A stretch of DNA of 64,000 nucleotides, taken from positions 47,461 to 111,460 of the forward strand of contig JASANG010002563.1 of assembly GCA_030248215.1 (NCBI GenBank), read 5' to 3'. Each line of letters opens with the position of its first letter. Position 1 is the stretch's first letter. Below, in pieces: positions 1 to 11,300 of this stretch. The translations under genes were made by a program, and so were the position numbers. Under the pieces are notes generated by a model. It was not told the origin of the DNA. It saw only the letters and a program-made list of their open reading frames with translations, and searched no databases. This DNA comes from Enoplolaimus lenunculus. Its lineage: Eukaryota; Nematoda; Enoplea; Enoplida; Thoracostomopsidae.

Positions 1-424
1 AGAATCAATTTAAAAGTAACCAACCAATAACTCAAATGTGTTTCAAAAACAACGCAAACCATTCACATGCAAAAAAACGAGATATTAAATAGCTACTGCC
101 TAGATTACTACTAAGAGCAAGTTTTGGCTATAACAAACAGTACTTCTATCTGTTCTTGATGCGTTTCGTTTTCGAACGCCGAAGTGGACTGTTCTGCATT
201 GATTAGAGGAAGACCAAGATCTGTAAATAAAATATTTACAAATCTGTAAAAACAATTTTCAAAATTTACCACTTGCATTGCAATGTTCATATATCTGTGA
301 TATTATATAGTATATGACGTCATATACAATAGTGCAAAGCAGCTTAACTACTTACATAGATTATGTTGTGCTATCGGTAGTTCACAACAATGGTGCTGCT
401 GGTAAACAAATGCATACATTTATT
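1..424. other. Intergenic DNA, nothing recognised
   Basis: AT-rich sequence with no convincing exon, RNA gene or repeat boundary. It ends at the inverted-repeat element that starts at 425. Confidence 0.5.
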
Positions 425-1091
425 AAACCCTATTCACACGTGTAAGTTTTTGCTGCGACAACTTGCAGCTGCAACTTGCACGAAATACTTGCAGCTGCAA
501 GTATTTGTAAAGAATCACAACTTTCATTCTGAATCTTGACCTGAATTTATATGATAATTTGCAGACCACTGCAATAAATATCAAACGTAACCTTTAATCT
601 ATCAGTTTAGCCAATGATGATAAATGAATTCGACTTGCAAGACTATGCATACCTACGAATTAATTCTTCGCGTATATTAATCATGAATAACTTGCAGCTG
701 CAAGTCCTTCGAGTGAATTTTTCAAAAAAACTTGCAGCTGCAAGTTTCCGTTGTAAGAAACATTCATGCGCAAAGAAGGTTATACTCGAAATTTCTTGAC
801 TTGAAAAAGTTTTAATCGCGATGCAATTTTTATTTAATGCTTAAAATTTAAAACTAGTCTCATTAGTTTCGCCGTCGGCTGCGAAATATCAAACAACTTA
901 AATATTTGAATTAATTCACACTTCTTGAATAAATTCAATAAGTCTGAATTAATTCAAAAGACGCTCAGCAACATGTCTATGAATAATTTGCAGCTGCAAG
1001 AACTTCAAATCTGCTTTCTGACCAAACTTGCACATGCATGTTGCACGTGCAAGTTTTTGCTGCAAAAACTTGCACGTGTGAATAGGGCTTT
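425..1091. mobile_element. TIR element, family B (CCCTATTCACACGTG ends)
   Basis: The left end (AAACCCTATTCACACGTG) and the reverse complement of the right end (AAAGCCCTATTCACACGTG) form terminal inverted repeats. The interior repeats the palindromic word TTGCAGCTGCAA several times (near 465, 490, 690, 730 and 990). There is no transposase-like frame, so it is a non-autonomous element. A shorter copy with the same ends lies at 21972-22202. Related partial copies are near 7263-7410, 14424-14510 and 19490-19580. I could not fix the target duplication. Confidence 0.75.
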
Positions 1092-1401
1092 GCAGTTAAA
1101 AATTAATATAAAAACAATTTCGCCAATTTTGCTCTGAGATATTCGTAAACATAACATGGACTCATCAAAACAATCACCTAAACGTTATATTGAACCAAAA
1201 ATTGTTAAATAGCTTAGTCAGTATAATCATGGCTCTCACACAGAGACGCACTTTATAATAAATTGCGATTTGGAATTTATAAACCAGAATTTCACCATCT
1301 TTGCCCTGGGTAATCCACAAACTTCTAAAATATAGACTGCTTAGCAAAACTATCCAAAAGATGTATTGAAAAAATGCCAAACAGCTTAGTCAGTATATAT
1401 G

Positions 1402-1700
1402 TAGTAACCCAAGTCGTAATTTAATCCAATTCCGAGTGCGGCTAGCCCAAGGCGAAATTATATCTAAAAAGCTACGCGTTTCCTGATTGATTACAGCGTA
1501 GTAAAACAAAATGCTTAGTAGCAAAACGGTAGCGATTACTAGCCAATCAGAAAAGAGTATTCGCATCAGCAAATCGTATTTGAGTATGGTATTAAGGTAG
1601 TAAGCAATCACAAGGCGTGCACCTGAAGCAGAGGAAGAATTACACCGTGGGTTAGGACTAGCACAATTCGAAATTAGGCTAAATTACAGCTTGGACTATG
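1402..1700. mobile_element. Short TIR element (AACCCAAGTCGTAATTTA ends)
   Basis: The segment starting at 1402 is matched in inverted form by the segment ending near 1700. About 45 bp pair imperfectly (CCAAGTCGTAATTTAATCC against CCAAGCTGTAATTTAGCCT). A related stretch occurs near 23020-23090. The 73-residue minus-strand reading frame inside (1390-1611) overlaps these arms and is not taken as a gene. Confidence 0.55.
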
Positions 1701-1788
1701 ACTATATAATCCACATACAAACAGCCGAAATATCACACCCCTATCTTGGACTCTTGCAATTCCAAGACCAAAATTTTGCACAACTACG

Positions 1789-4700
1789 TCAAAAACCGTA
1801 TAGCGACATGCCTTTTACAGTCGGCGGCATAGGCGGTATCGGGAAATCATCGCGATTCACTGTTTCCGCGTCATCCATAATAGTGTCTTCATTCGTCTCA
1901 TTGAGCCCATCGCCTTTCTTATCAACGAAATCTTCATCGTCAACAGGGTGACCCAGACGCATATGATTTAAATAATTCTTAAAATAGGTAAAAATGACGT
2001 AATAAACCGGACGGCATCGAACCCACGGATTGACCGATTCCGAATCTATTGTGATTTTGCCGATCCGATTCCGAACGTTAACTTTGAAAAAACCCTTAAA
2101 TTAAAACTGTAGTCACTTGACGTGTCAACTTAGCAAACCTAATCTTATGTAGGCAATAGTAACATGTGAATTTTAAAATATTAGAAACAGAATTCATTAA
2201 AATATAATTCCAGGTTCGAACAACAGGTACTAAAACTTTCCGAAAATGATTCAGTCTGTTGCGTCTCAATTCCAATACACAAGGTGTCTAGAAAATCTTG
2301 CTGAATTGAATTATGCTGCTTCAAAACAGATTCTAATCAGATGTGAAGGTTCTATTTTTGCCGAATATGACCTTTAGTTTTCACTCTGGTATACACTAAA
2401 CCAAACTAATATAAATCCCGAGACAGTTCTTCGTTTCAATCGGCTATTCAAACGGACTTCAACACGTTACAAGATACTAACAAATGATTTCAATTCGCAA
2501 AAAAAATTGTGTAACTACATTAACACATACAATTACTACAGTTTTCTGCGCTTTCCCATAAAAATATGACAAGTTGAATACTTTACTACTTACTGGAGTA
2601 CATGTATATAGGATGAGGTAAAACCTAATCGTATTGTATTAACCGAAAATTCAATTGATACTCTATTTGAAGATCTATACCATACCATTCATAGGTAAGT
2701 AATACTACAATTATATCCGGTTCTGGTAATTGTCGGAGACTGATATTTAAGTGCATATTTAAACATAAGGTTGAACTTAATGACGCTAATTAAATACCAT
2801 ATACTTGCTATTGGGCTTCTTGAAATATTTATTACTATTTTGAACCAAATTCACAGTGAAATCTTGCAATTTTGGTTATAATTTAATAGCATAACATATA
2901 GTTTCGTTATAATTTTCACCAATCAGTATTCTGTAATGTAAAATATCGGAGCTGGATGACGGTTTTTGCCAGAGACAGATATCTGATTGTACCCTGTGCG
3001 AAACTTACGTGAATCGGCCTCTTTGAGCCCAAATTTTCCGCTGCACTCAGCACGTCATCGAATTTCATTCGAGGCATCAGCCGATGAGCCCAATGTTCGA
3101 TACTTCCCATTAGCAAATTCAAATTATTCACCTATACGCATCACATTGTGTAAAACCAACAGCACTTAAAATATCCATTCGAATTAAGGCAAAATTCGGT
3201 ACCCAAGGTCGTTTAGTATAACGAAACATATGAACGGTTCTATAAATAACATGTCTATTGGTCGATCGATGCCAAAATCTTTGCCGATGGCGATTTTTAT
3301 TTTGAAACTATGCCGATTCAAATTTTAATACCCGGTGTTTAAAGAACAGATAAGATTCAACATTACATCATAATAAATTAGGGATGCGCAGATCATTCTG
3401 CATCGGCATCGATAATAATCGGCATTTTTTGTATCGGTATCACCGCTGCAAAAAATTGCAAATTCATTGTCGATATTTTTGCACAAATCAGTCAGTTGGA
3501 ATGTTATCAATTTCACTTCTTGGAGTATATCAGCGTGTCTCATCAGGGTAAATGTTATCTCCCTATAATTTTATGAGACCGGTTTATTTCAATTAATTTT
3601 TTCGCACACAAACGCAAGAGAGGTAACACTTTAAACTGATTGCATTCCAACGCACTGTTGTGTAAAAAGTATCCGCAAAGAATAGGCAATTTTGTTGCAG
3701 TGCTGATGCTGATACTCACGAAAAGTACCGATTATTACCGATGTCTATGGCGATTAATGGCACATCTCTACATAACAAGTTACAAACCTCTAAAAAATTT
3801 ATTACGACAACCTAACCTCGTGTCCTTTCCCCCGGAATTTCAATTTTTCACAGTTTCTGCGCAATGCTGCCAAACCTCGCGGTCCAGTCAGCCTAAAATG
3901 TTCGTTATATGCAACGCCAGTAACAAACCTACGTACGCGAAAAATTACATTAAACAAAACCCGAAGTTACACAACGTCCATGTCACAAGTCTAAAATTAT
4001 TTACTTTGAAGCACATGTTGTCGTTGAACCAAGCATTTACACTGCTGTCAGCCTATAAAACCTATCCAAAATTGTTTCAGTATATAAATGACTATCTCGA
4101 TGAAACAGGAAACCGGAGCAACACTACACAAAGTTCTTCGTAGACTAGCCTCGCCAAGCATACCTTGTGTCATTGAGAGTTGGTCGAATAACTGTACGCC
4201 GTTTCTTTACTTCAGGCAAATCGGTTAAACCGCCGCCATCGAGATTTTCATCTTGACCACCCCCATCGGCGTTTTCATCGTCTAAAGCACTTCAAAACCG
4301 ACTTACTTATACTATTTAGTAAATTAGTCACAAACATGCCTTAAACCAGTTTTTCGCTGTTTCTTTTCATTTTCATCAATCTTACAGCATCACTCAGCAA
4401 ATATTTAATTTAACATGAAGTTTCGGAAACAGAAGATATAAATGTACCAAAACAACGTGTCAATACACAACCAAAGCTCTTGGAAAAACCTAATTACATT
4501 ATAGCAAGTAATACTAAATCAGCGCGATTAAGTTGAAGTTTCGTTGAAATATATACTTAATAGATGTTCGAAGTGAATAACACTCCAAGAAGCCCACTTA
4601 ATCCTATTAAGTATAGCAAGTATTACTGAATTAGGGTGATTAAGTGTTACCGCCCTGAGACTGAACGTTGACAAATTCAAAGAGATTCAAAATTTTATTG

Positions 4701-5109
4701 GATACCTTAAATTTGACAAACCAACTAGGATCCGACCGAATTTGTAAATTGGATATTTGTGGTAGTTTTTACTCCCTTTCTGAGCAACTTCATTAGTTCA
4801 TCAACTAGTTCGTTTGCTACATGGCAAAATTACGTTGACAAATACTTGGACACGATTTGAACCATATCTTTACAGACAGCCGTTGATCTACTAATAAATT
4901 AATTGATTGGTATACATAGTAGACCGGCTGATACGTACTGGTATTTATCTAAATTTTCACCTGACTTCAAAATTTGCTGTCAAAAAACTCAATTACAACT
5001 GAAAGTTCAATTTATCAATATAAACATTTGTACTATCTTGGTTCGTTCCAAGGTGTTCTTCAATGTCGCCTCCCATATTATCGATGTCCACCTCGATGTC
5101 TTGAATCAT
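1789..5109 (-). CDS. TIPIN: TIPIN, TIMELESS-interacting fork-protection protein (Csm3/Swi3 family)
   Basis: Exons on the minus strand: 5034-5109, 4164-4281, 3817-3892, 3009-3131 and 1789-1977. Phases agree across all joins, giving 582 nt and 193 residues. TIPIN with TIMELESS stabilises replication forks and supports ATR-CHK1 signalling in the nucleus. Exons 3 to 5 hold the Csm3/Swi3 core: a GLAALRR...FRGKGHE segment, then IEHWAHRLMPRMKFDDV and ENLGSK, then DDEDFVD, aligning residue by residue with vertebrate TIPIN. Exon 1 starts at the only upstream ATG in frame and is acidic (MIQDIEVDIDNMGGDIEEHL). Exon 2 is acidic, then basic (VKKRRTVIRP). The protein is shorter than human TIPIN (about 300 residues): it ends soon after the core with a Pro-rich tail, so the C-terminal RPA-binding region of vertebrates is either missing or in exons I did not find. 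Core identity is firm; the last exon end is less so. Confidence 0.9.
2246..2700 (+). pseudogene. Decayed protein-coding stretch inside TIPIN intron 4
   Basis: On the strand opposite TIPIN, one reading frame keeps coding character over about 450 bp. It begins at an ATG (MIQSVASQFQYTRCLENL), continues through a basic, Tyr- and Asn-rich stretch (RFNRLFKRTSTRYKIL) and ends with an acidic stretch (DTLFEDLYHTIHR) followed by a GTAAGT. The frame is interrupted a few times. I do not recognise the family. It may be a dead transposon or retrocopied gene, and it may also be chance. Confidence 0.3.
3230..3770. mobile_element. TIR elements, family C (TAGGGATG ends), one copy beside a partial copy
   Basis: An element of about 390 bp (3379-3770) starts TAGGGATG and ends CATCTCTA, with inner arms rich in ATCGGCA / TGCCGAT words. 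Just left of it (3230-3375) lies an inverted, partial copy of the same family, recognised by the shared GTGTTTAAAGAACA block also present at the right side of the copy at 50856-51196. Both lie in TIPIN intron 3. Confidence 0.6.
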
Positions 5110-6136
5110 GGTTAGTTAAAAGAAACACACAGATGAATAAATTGTAAAATGAACGATATAGATTTTGGTGTAAATAAAGCTGAACAAATAAATTATAGAA
5201 TGCATAAGTAGTTATTAAAAAACTAAACAAATAAATCATACAGGATAGTTTGTTGTTCAAATGATAAGCATAACACCGTTACTCTGTGCAGATCACGATT
5301 TCAAATTTGTCCGTTGGGGCTCCACCACGCTGCGCGCGAAGTGTAATTCATTTACAGCCATCAAACATGAGCGTCAGTTCGGACGGGATTATGCCGTTTT
5401 ATTTGTGATTAATCTCATGAGAAAGTCGTACTGTTTCATAGTGAATTTTATTGCAATAATTCGGTTTGCGTGTGTGTTCATGTATACGGTATCGGCCATC
5501 ACCAAAGTGCAGTTTTTATTTTGCGCCTTCATTTCCGCAAATATTAATGATTATACTGTTTTCAAAAATTCATTCAGTTTGCTTGGTTTTATATGGATGA
5601 CTTAGATGTGTATTATATTAGCTTTCTTGTTGGATTCCTGGAGACACTCGAGCGGTATTGTGTAGCTGACCAGAAAACACCGCAAATAACTAACTCCTAG
5701 CAAAGTAAATGTTTAAGTTGTAGATACCCAGATTAAAACTTATTTATAAAACTCGCCCAGAAAAAGTGCCAATTGCCTTATCCTTTTTGGAAAAATTCCT
5801 TTTCTTCCGTGCTGTCCGGAGTATCTTGTGGTGCGGTGTCACCTTCCTCGAAACATGTTGGTACTTCAAAACATTTACAACCTTGCTTGTAAGTCAACAA
5901 ATACCCATGTATGCCCCTCCTAAAAATTTCTAGCCCCCCTTGTAGGGTGGGCTGGCTACGGGCCTAGCGTAGAGCCAGCATTTTAATTCAACAACATTTT
6001 AATATAAAAACAAAGAGGCCAAAAACTCACTCACAACGATGCAGAACATTACCACCAAGATTTATTTTTAATATTGATATTTGTGAAGTTTTTTGACGAA
6101 TGGTGATTAAACATAATTTTGACTTTAAACGTTAGA
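5110..6136. other. Intergenic DNA upstream of TIPIN
   Basis: No recognised gene. An open frame of 114 codons (5261-5605, plus) starts 150 bp from the TIPIN start in divergent orientation. It has hydrophobic stretches but no family I know, and is not called a gene. A GC-richer block near 5881-5965 (containing TTGCTTGTAAGTCA and GGTGGGCTGGCTACG) recurs in direct orientation near 6531-6610, so it is part of a repeat. Confidence 0.4.
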
Positions 6137-7203
6137 CTTGAAACCTGTCAGTCTAGGTAGGAACCGGGACTTTAGACCTTTTAACTAAGCAGCTGAAAAG
6201 CGGGCCTCCGGAGCGTGGATCGGACTCTCAGTTTACGGATCCTTAAGCGTATATTCCACCACTGCCCCACGCAACCCACCCCTACAACTACCTTTTTTTG
6301 TCTACTATGTGAGTCAATTGTATGCTGCCAGATAGCATACATACAGTGCCCTTACACTATGTTATATGTGCAAATAACGCACAAGCATTTCTCACATGAT
6401 TACAGAACCCTTCTTTAATATTAATCACATAGCTAAGTTCTGTATATGTGAAACTTAACTAAAGTTTTATACCTTCAATTATCACTTCGAACAGGGAATG
6501 ATTTTAGCCCTCCCTCTGGAAGATTTGCAACCTTGCTTGTAAGTCATTGAAAACTCTTGTCGGCCCCTCCTGAAAATATTTTAGCTCCCCTAGCAAGGTG
6601 AGCTGGTTAAGTGCAACATGTTTTATTCAATCGCCAATCAATTTGATTTGTTGAAGTGACCTCGAACAATGTAACTAAAGTGTTGTGTTTGAATTTCAAA
6701 CACTTAATGCACGAAAATGCGTTGGCTTCCACCCCGCTTCGCTTGCGATGCTTCTTAAACTACTTACATTTTTTGACTACTGCTTAATACCTACTGCTAC
6801 CAGAGATGAGATATCTTGCTGAGTATGATGGATCCTTCGTCATTTGCTAAACTGCCCACACCCCTGTTTGGCACCCTAATGAAAATTGCTCCCCATTCCT
6901 GCATCCGCACGCTCTTGTTGGCTCCTGTCACCGTTGCACTGTACGTGTAAGTTTGTGAGACATACTTGTCCTTGTGCATATGCAATAAATGCAATGCACA
7001 TTGTGTTATAAAGTCGACACATATAGTCGACGAAACATGCAGTTGGAGTGGCGGGCTGCGTGGCGCAGTGGTAACAGCATCTGCCTGACACGCAGAAGGT
7101 CGCTAGTTCGAATAGGCTGAGAGTTCGATCCCAGCTCTAGCCCTCTTTTCCAGCTGCTTAGTAAAAAGGTCTGATGTCCCGGTTCCTACCTAGACTGACA
7201 GAT
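6137..7203. repeat. Inverted pair of tRNA-derived SINE-like repeats
   Basis: The right copy (plus, about 7053-7203) begins with a tRNA-like head: GGGCTGCGTGGCGCAGTGG (A-box region), a 5-bp anticodon-type stem TCTGC/GCAGA, two GTTCGA B-box-like words (near 7111 and 7122) and a closing AGCCC. A tail CCGGTTCCTACCTAGACTG follows. The left copy is the reverse complement (about 6137-6290) with the same head and tail. Similarity continues upstream of both heads (a TAGTMGAC word and GT-rich stretches), so each arm is nearly 300 bp. The tRNA fold is imperfect, so neither is called a working tRNA. Confidence 0.55.
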
Positions 7204-8372
7204 TGCAATCTTCTGCACTAAATAAGCGCCAAACAAAATCTATATTTTATTAGTCCAGCCAAAGATTATTAGTTAATTGGACTTGCAAGGCTATTCATAC
7301 TCATACGTATGAATTAAATCTTTGCATAAATTCATCATAAATAAATTGCAGCTGCAAGATCTTAGATCTTCGAATGAATTTTCCAACTTAACTTGCAACT
7401 GCAAGTTTCAGCGTCGTCAAACATTCATGCGTGAAAAAGGATTTTTAAGAATTTTCTTGGCTCGTTAACGCTTGCATTCTATAATTTCTATTTAGTTCTC
7501 GATAGACATTATAAAACAGTTTCGGCCACCAGAGTCGTAGACTGCGAATCAAACAAGTTTGATATAATGTATCAGATTGACCCATCACAATTTGGGTTTA
7601 AAAATTTAAGTTACGTGCAAGTGTGTTCACACCAGGGCGTGACCTGAAATTCGGCTTCGGTACTTTAACTTTGCGGATGTTTTTTAGATTAAAAAATTTA
7701 AACCATCATCAGTTATAGTTATGCCAACTATCATGGACCTGATTGACTTAGTTTTACATATTTTTTTCTGTCAAACAGGTAAATAATGTAAACGTTTGCA
7801 TGCGCTCGTGTACGTTCACAATTTAAAACTTGATAAAGAAGACCAGTGTTATATCACGGGCGTAAAAGTATATACGTATCAGCAATTTCATATTCCTAAG
7901 GCTAAACCTAAAATTCAGTGTAAATTAAGTCTGTAACTAAGCCTAAGCAAAATAATAGCCTCAATTCTAGTCCTATCTACCTGTATTTCATAGTACCAAG
8001 AGAAAATGGGATGGCCTTAAAAGTAACATGCTGCAAACAAATATTGCGACTGAACACAACGCTATGAAAACAGAACGATGGAATTGGGGTCGTTGTTAAA
8101 ATGTTACAAATGCATCGGCGTTAGATGTTAAGCTTGGTCACGTAAATACTTTAGATACCTTAGGCCATTGATGGAAGAATTGTTGGCTACGTTTTGATAT
8201 TTGAATGCAGCTATCAATTATTAGATTTGAATTAATTATCCGGCTCCGGCCGGACATTGGATTATCCGGCTACAGCATTTTTTGTATCGCGTCGTGCAAT
8301 TATTTTGTTACAATGACTTGAATGTGTGAATAGTTCAATCACTTAATTTGATACTTACATAAAATACTAACA
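7204..8372. other. Intergenic DNA 5' of DRG1
   Basis: Contains a partial family B element (about 7263-7440, with the TTGCAGCTGCAA word), scattered CCTAAGCC words near 7895-7975, and a repeat at about 8145-8285 with ATTATCCGGCTCCGG words that recurs inverted around 18290-18620. No promoter motif is clear enough to call. Confidence 0.45.
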
Positions 8373-11300
8373 ATGGGAATTATTGATAAAATTAAGGATG
8401 TAGAAAATGAAATAGCGCGAACTCAGAAGAATAAAGGTAAGTTGATAATGTTTCACAAGGCGAAATTGATGAAAATGTCATGTTTTGTTACCTACTAAAA
8501 GCAAAATTAAACTGGTACATATATACTACTAGATCGGTTTGTGTTAGTTAATGGAGAAAGCCAGACAGTTAATATGTAAGGCTGTAGCTCCGCTTGCCTG
8601 AAATTACCATTATTAACATGAATCTTTTTATTTAAGCCACCGAATATCACTTGGGCATACTGAAAGCAAAACTAGCGAAATATCGTCAACAGCTTTTGGA
8701 GCCTCAAGGAAAATCAAAAGAAAAGGTATTTTTTGTAGCTTAATAAGTGTTTTTAGTCGCTTTCGTCGTAACATCTGCACATATCAATATGTGCACCTGA
8801 TAATTTGGTTTAGGCTCCAGTAAGACTTCAGAACAGGTTCTGGTTTCGCTACTCTTGTTTGCGGGCATTTTCGTTGAAAAGTATCTGAACTGGATTTTGA
8901 CTAGATACAGAATCTTATTTTGTGCACTAATGAAAATTATTTGAGTCGCGCCAAAGTACTACGTACGTATATATTTTCTTTGTCTGAATTAAAATTAATA
9001 ACTGCCAGAGGCGGGTATTTAAGTACAGATTTCAATAAATATATAGTTAAAACTTCATCACGTTAACTTATTTGTACGTATATACATGCTTTATTTATGT
9101 TATAATTTTTTTTCTACAATGGTCTTAGCATTAACTGGCTTCTTATAGTTATGTTATACTTTTTTCGAAACAAGTATCTGGCAACATAGAATACTGGAGC
9201 GGGAATCATAATTCGATTTTCTGCCGGACTCGGATAACCGGTTGTATCTAGATACATAGTACTAAATTAGGGAGATTTAGTTTTTTGTTAAAGAACGGGT
9301 TTAATTCTCGGCTTTGATATTTTTCGGTATCCAATATGGCACCTTATTGGTTTTAGGGTGAAGGGTTTGATGTGATGAAAAGCGGTGATGCACGAGTGGC
9401 GCTTATTGGGTTTCCATCTGTCGGCAAGGTTGGTTTTATGCAATAAGTAAAAAAATAGCAAAAACACCGACTTTCACACTCTGTCGAGTTAGTTTGCGCA
9501 AACGCAGTGACAGCTCAACCTGCTCTTAACTCTACCTAATTTAGAGATTATACATTTGCTTATAAATACGCTTTGAAATAATGTCTAAGTTTTAAGCGCT
9601 GTAGTTGTCTAACTTTGTTATATGTTTTATGTGATTTAACTATGGCTGTTTGAAATGCTCTCTGCAGCTTTGTAATTTTTTTATTCCTAGATACTGCTGT
9701 TGGCACACTGTTTGAAAAATATAACGCTTAATAACGACTGAGGCCGTAGCCGTGTCAAAATTCATGCTAAGCATTTCTGACAGAGAATGCCACGAGGTGA
9801 TAATAGATTTTAAGATAATTGAAAATTCTACAAAATGTATGCATTTTACAGTCGACTTTGTTAAACACTGTTACTTCTACAGAAAGTTGTGCAGCTGCGT
9901 ATGAATTTACATTAACTATGGCTGTTTGAAATGCTCTCTACAGCTTTGTAATTTTTTTATTCCTAGATACTGCTGTTGGCACACTGTTTGAAAAATATAA
10001 CGCTTAATAACGACTGAGGCCGTAGCCGTGTCAAAATTCATGCTAAGCATTTCTGACAGAGAATGCCACGAGGTGATAATAGATTTTAAGATAATTGAAA
10101 ATTGTACAAAATGTATGCATTTTACAGTCGACTTTGTTAAACACTGTTACTTCTACAGAAAGTTGTGCAGCTGCGTATGAATTTACAACGCTTACGTGCG
10201 TGCCCGGTGTCATAGAGGTGAGTGTTAGTATTAGTTGTAATTTCTAACACGGAATTCAACCCGTTTTCCTTAATCACAGTTGGTGATTAATAAGCGTAAT
10301 AGGAACTAAATTTTGCCGGAACAGGAACAGGAATTGAATTTTTCTGAAGGAACCGGAACAGGAACATTATCCGGCATTTGTAATAATTTTCATCACCGAG
10401 TACGAATTTTCGGCTATTTCATCTTCAAGTTTTGTGAAAACACAACGCAGACAGTTTATTAATCTTCAATATTTGAGTATTTTAAACAGATGTGTAATCA
10501 ATGGTGTAGTCAGGAAAATTTCAGGTGGCATCACCTCTCTTGGGATTCATGTACCTGGCTTTTGGACACTATAATTTGCAGCACAGGAAATCTCCTCCCT
10601 TTTTCTTTTCAAAATACTGGCTACGCCCACGTATCTAATATAAAGTTAATTATAAAAATTCTATTTAATATTCAGTATGAAGGTGCCAATATACAACTTC
10701 TCGATCTTCCTGGTATCATTGAAGGTGCTTCTCAAGGTAAGAGCTTGGTTTTTTGTCTTAATCTATTTTCTGGTAGTTTAGGCATCCAGACGAGGTATAA
10801 CTTTGTGTTTGAAACATTACAAGTAGTATATATGCACCCTTTCGGAATATGTATACTACTTTACATTTTATGTTTGCATCAGGTTGATTACCGTAGCAAC
10901 AGTGCAGAATCTACACGTATACGGTTTTGTATATGGACTCCGCATGAATTAATATAAACTGGCTTATCGTATAAACGTTAAGACGCATTTGAAACCAAAT
11001 AAGAGGGCCCGAGAAAACCAGAGCGCTTCAGTTTAAGCCTAAATCTCTACTTACCATTCTGTTTGAGGTTTAAACGAGCCTTAGAAATTAACTGTTTTGT
11101 GCATTTAAGGAAAGGGTCGCGGAAGACAAGTTATTGCTGTTGCGCGCACAGCTGATCTAGTAGTAATGATGCTTGATGCCTTAAAAGGCGAAGTACAGAA
11201 GTTAGTGTTCTAAAGTAAAACTAAATTTAACAGGGTCAGATCTTGTGAATGGTATAATTAATCGTGGTTGAGCTCTAATCAGCCAAAGATATATATGGCA

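Noticed and set aside
1390-1611. Hydrophobic 73-residue frame as a membrane protein
   Set aside because: It overlaps an inverted-repeat element and has no homologue that I recognise.
7053-7143. A functional tRNA gene (anticodon GAC by position)
   Set aside because: The T arm does not close properly, there are two B-box-like words, and a diverged copy with the same tail lies inverted nearby. It fits a SINE-like repeat better.
9852-9911. The upstream partial exon as an alternative, mutually exclusive DRG1 exon
   Set aside because: It encodes the same residues as the real exon and lacks a donor site at its end.
10490-10957. 155-codon plus-strand frame as a separate gene
   Set aside because: It is DRG1 exon 5 (10676-10736) read through its flanking introns.
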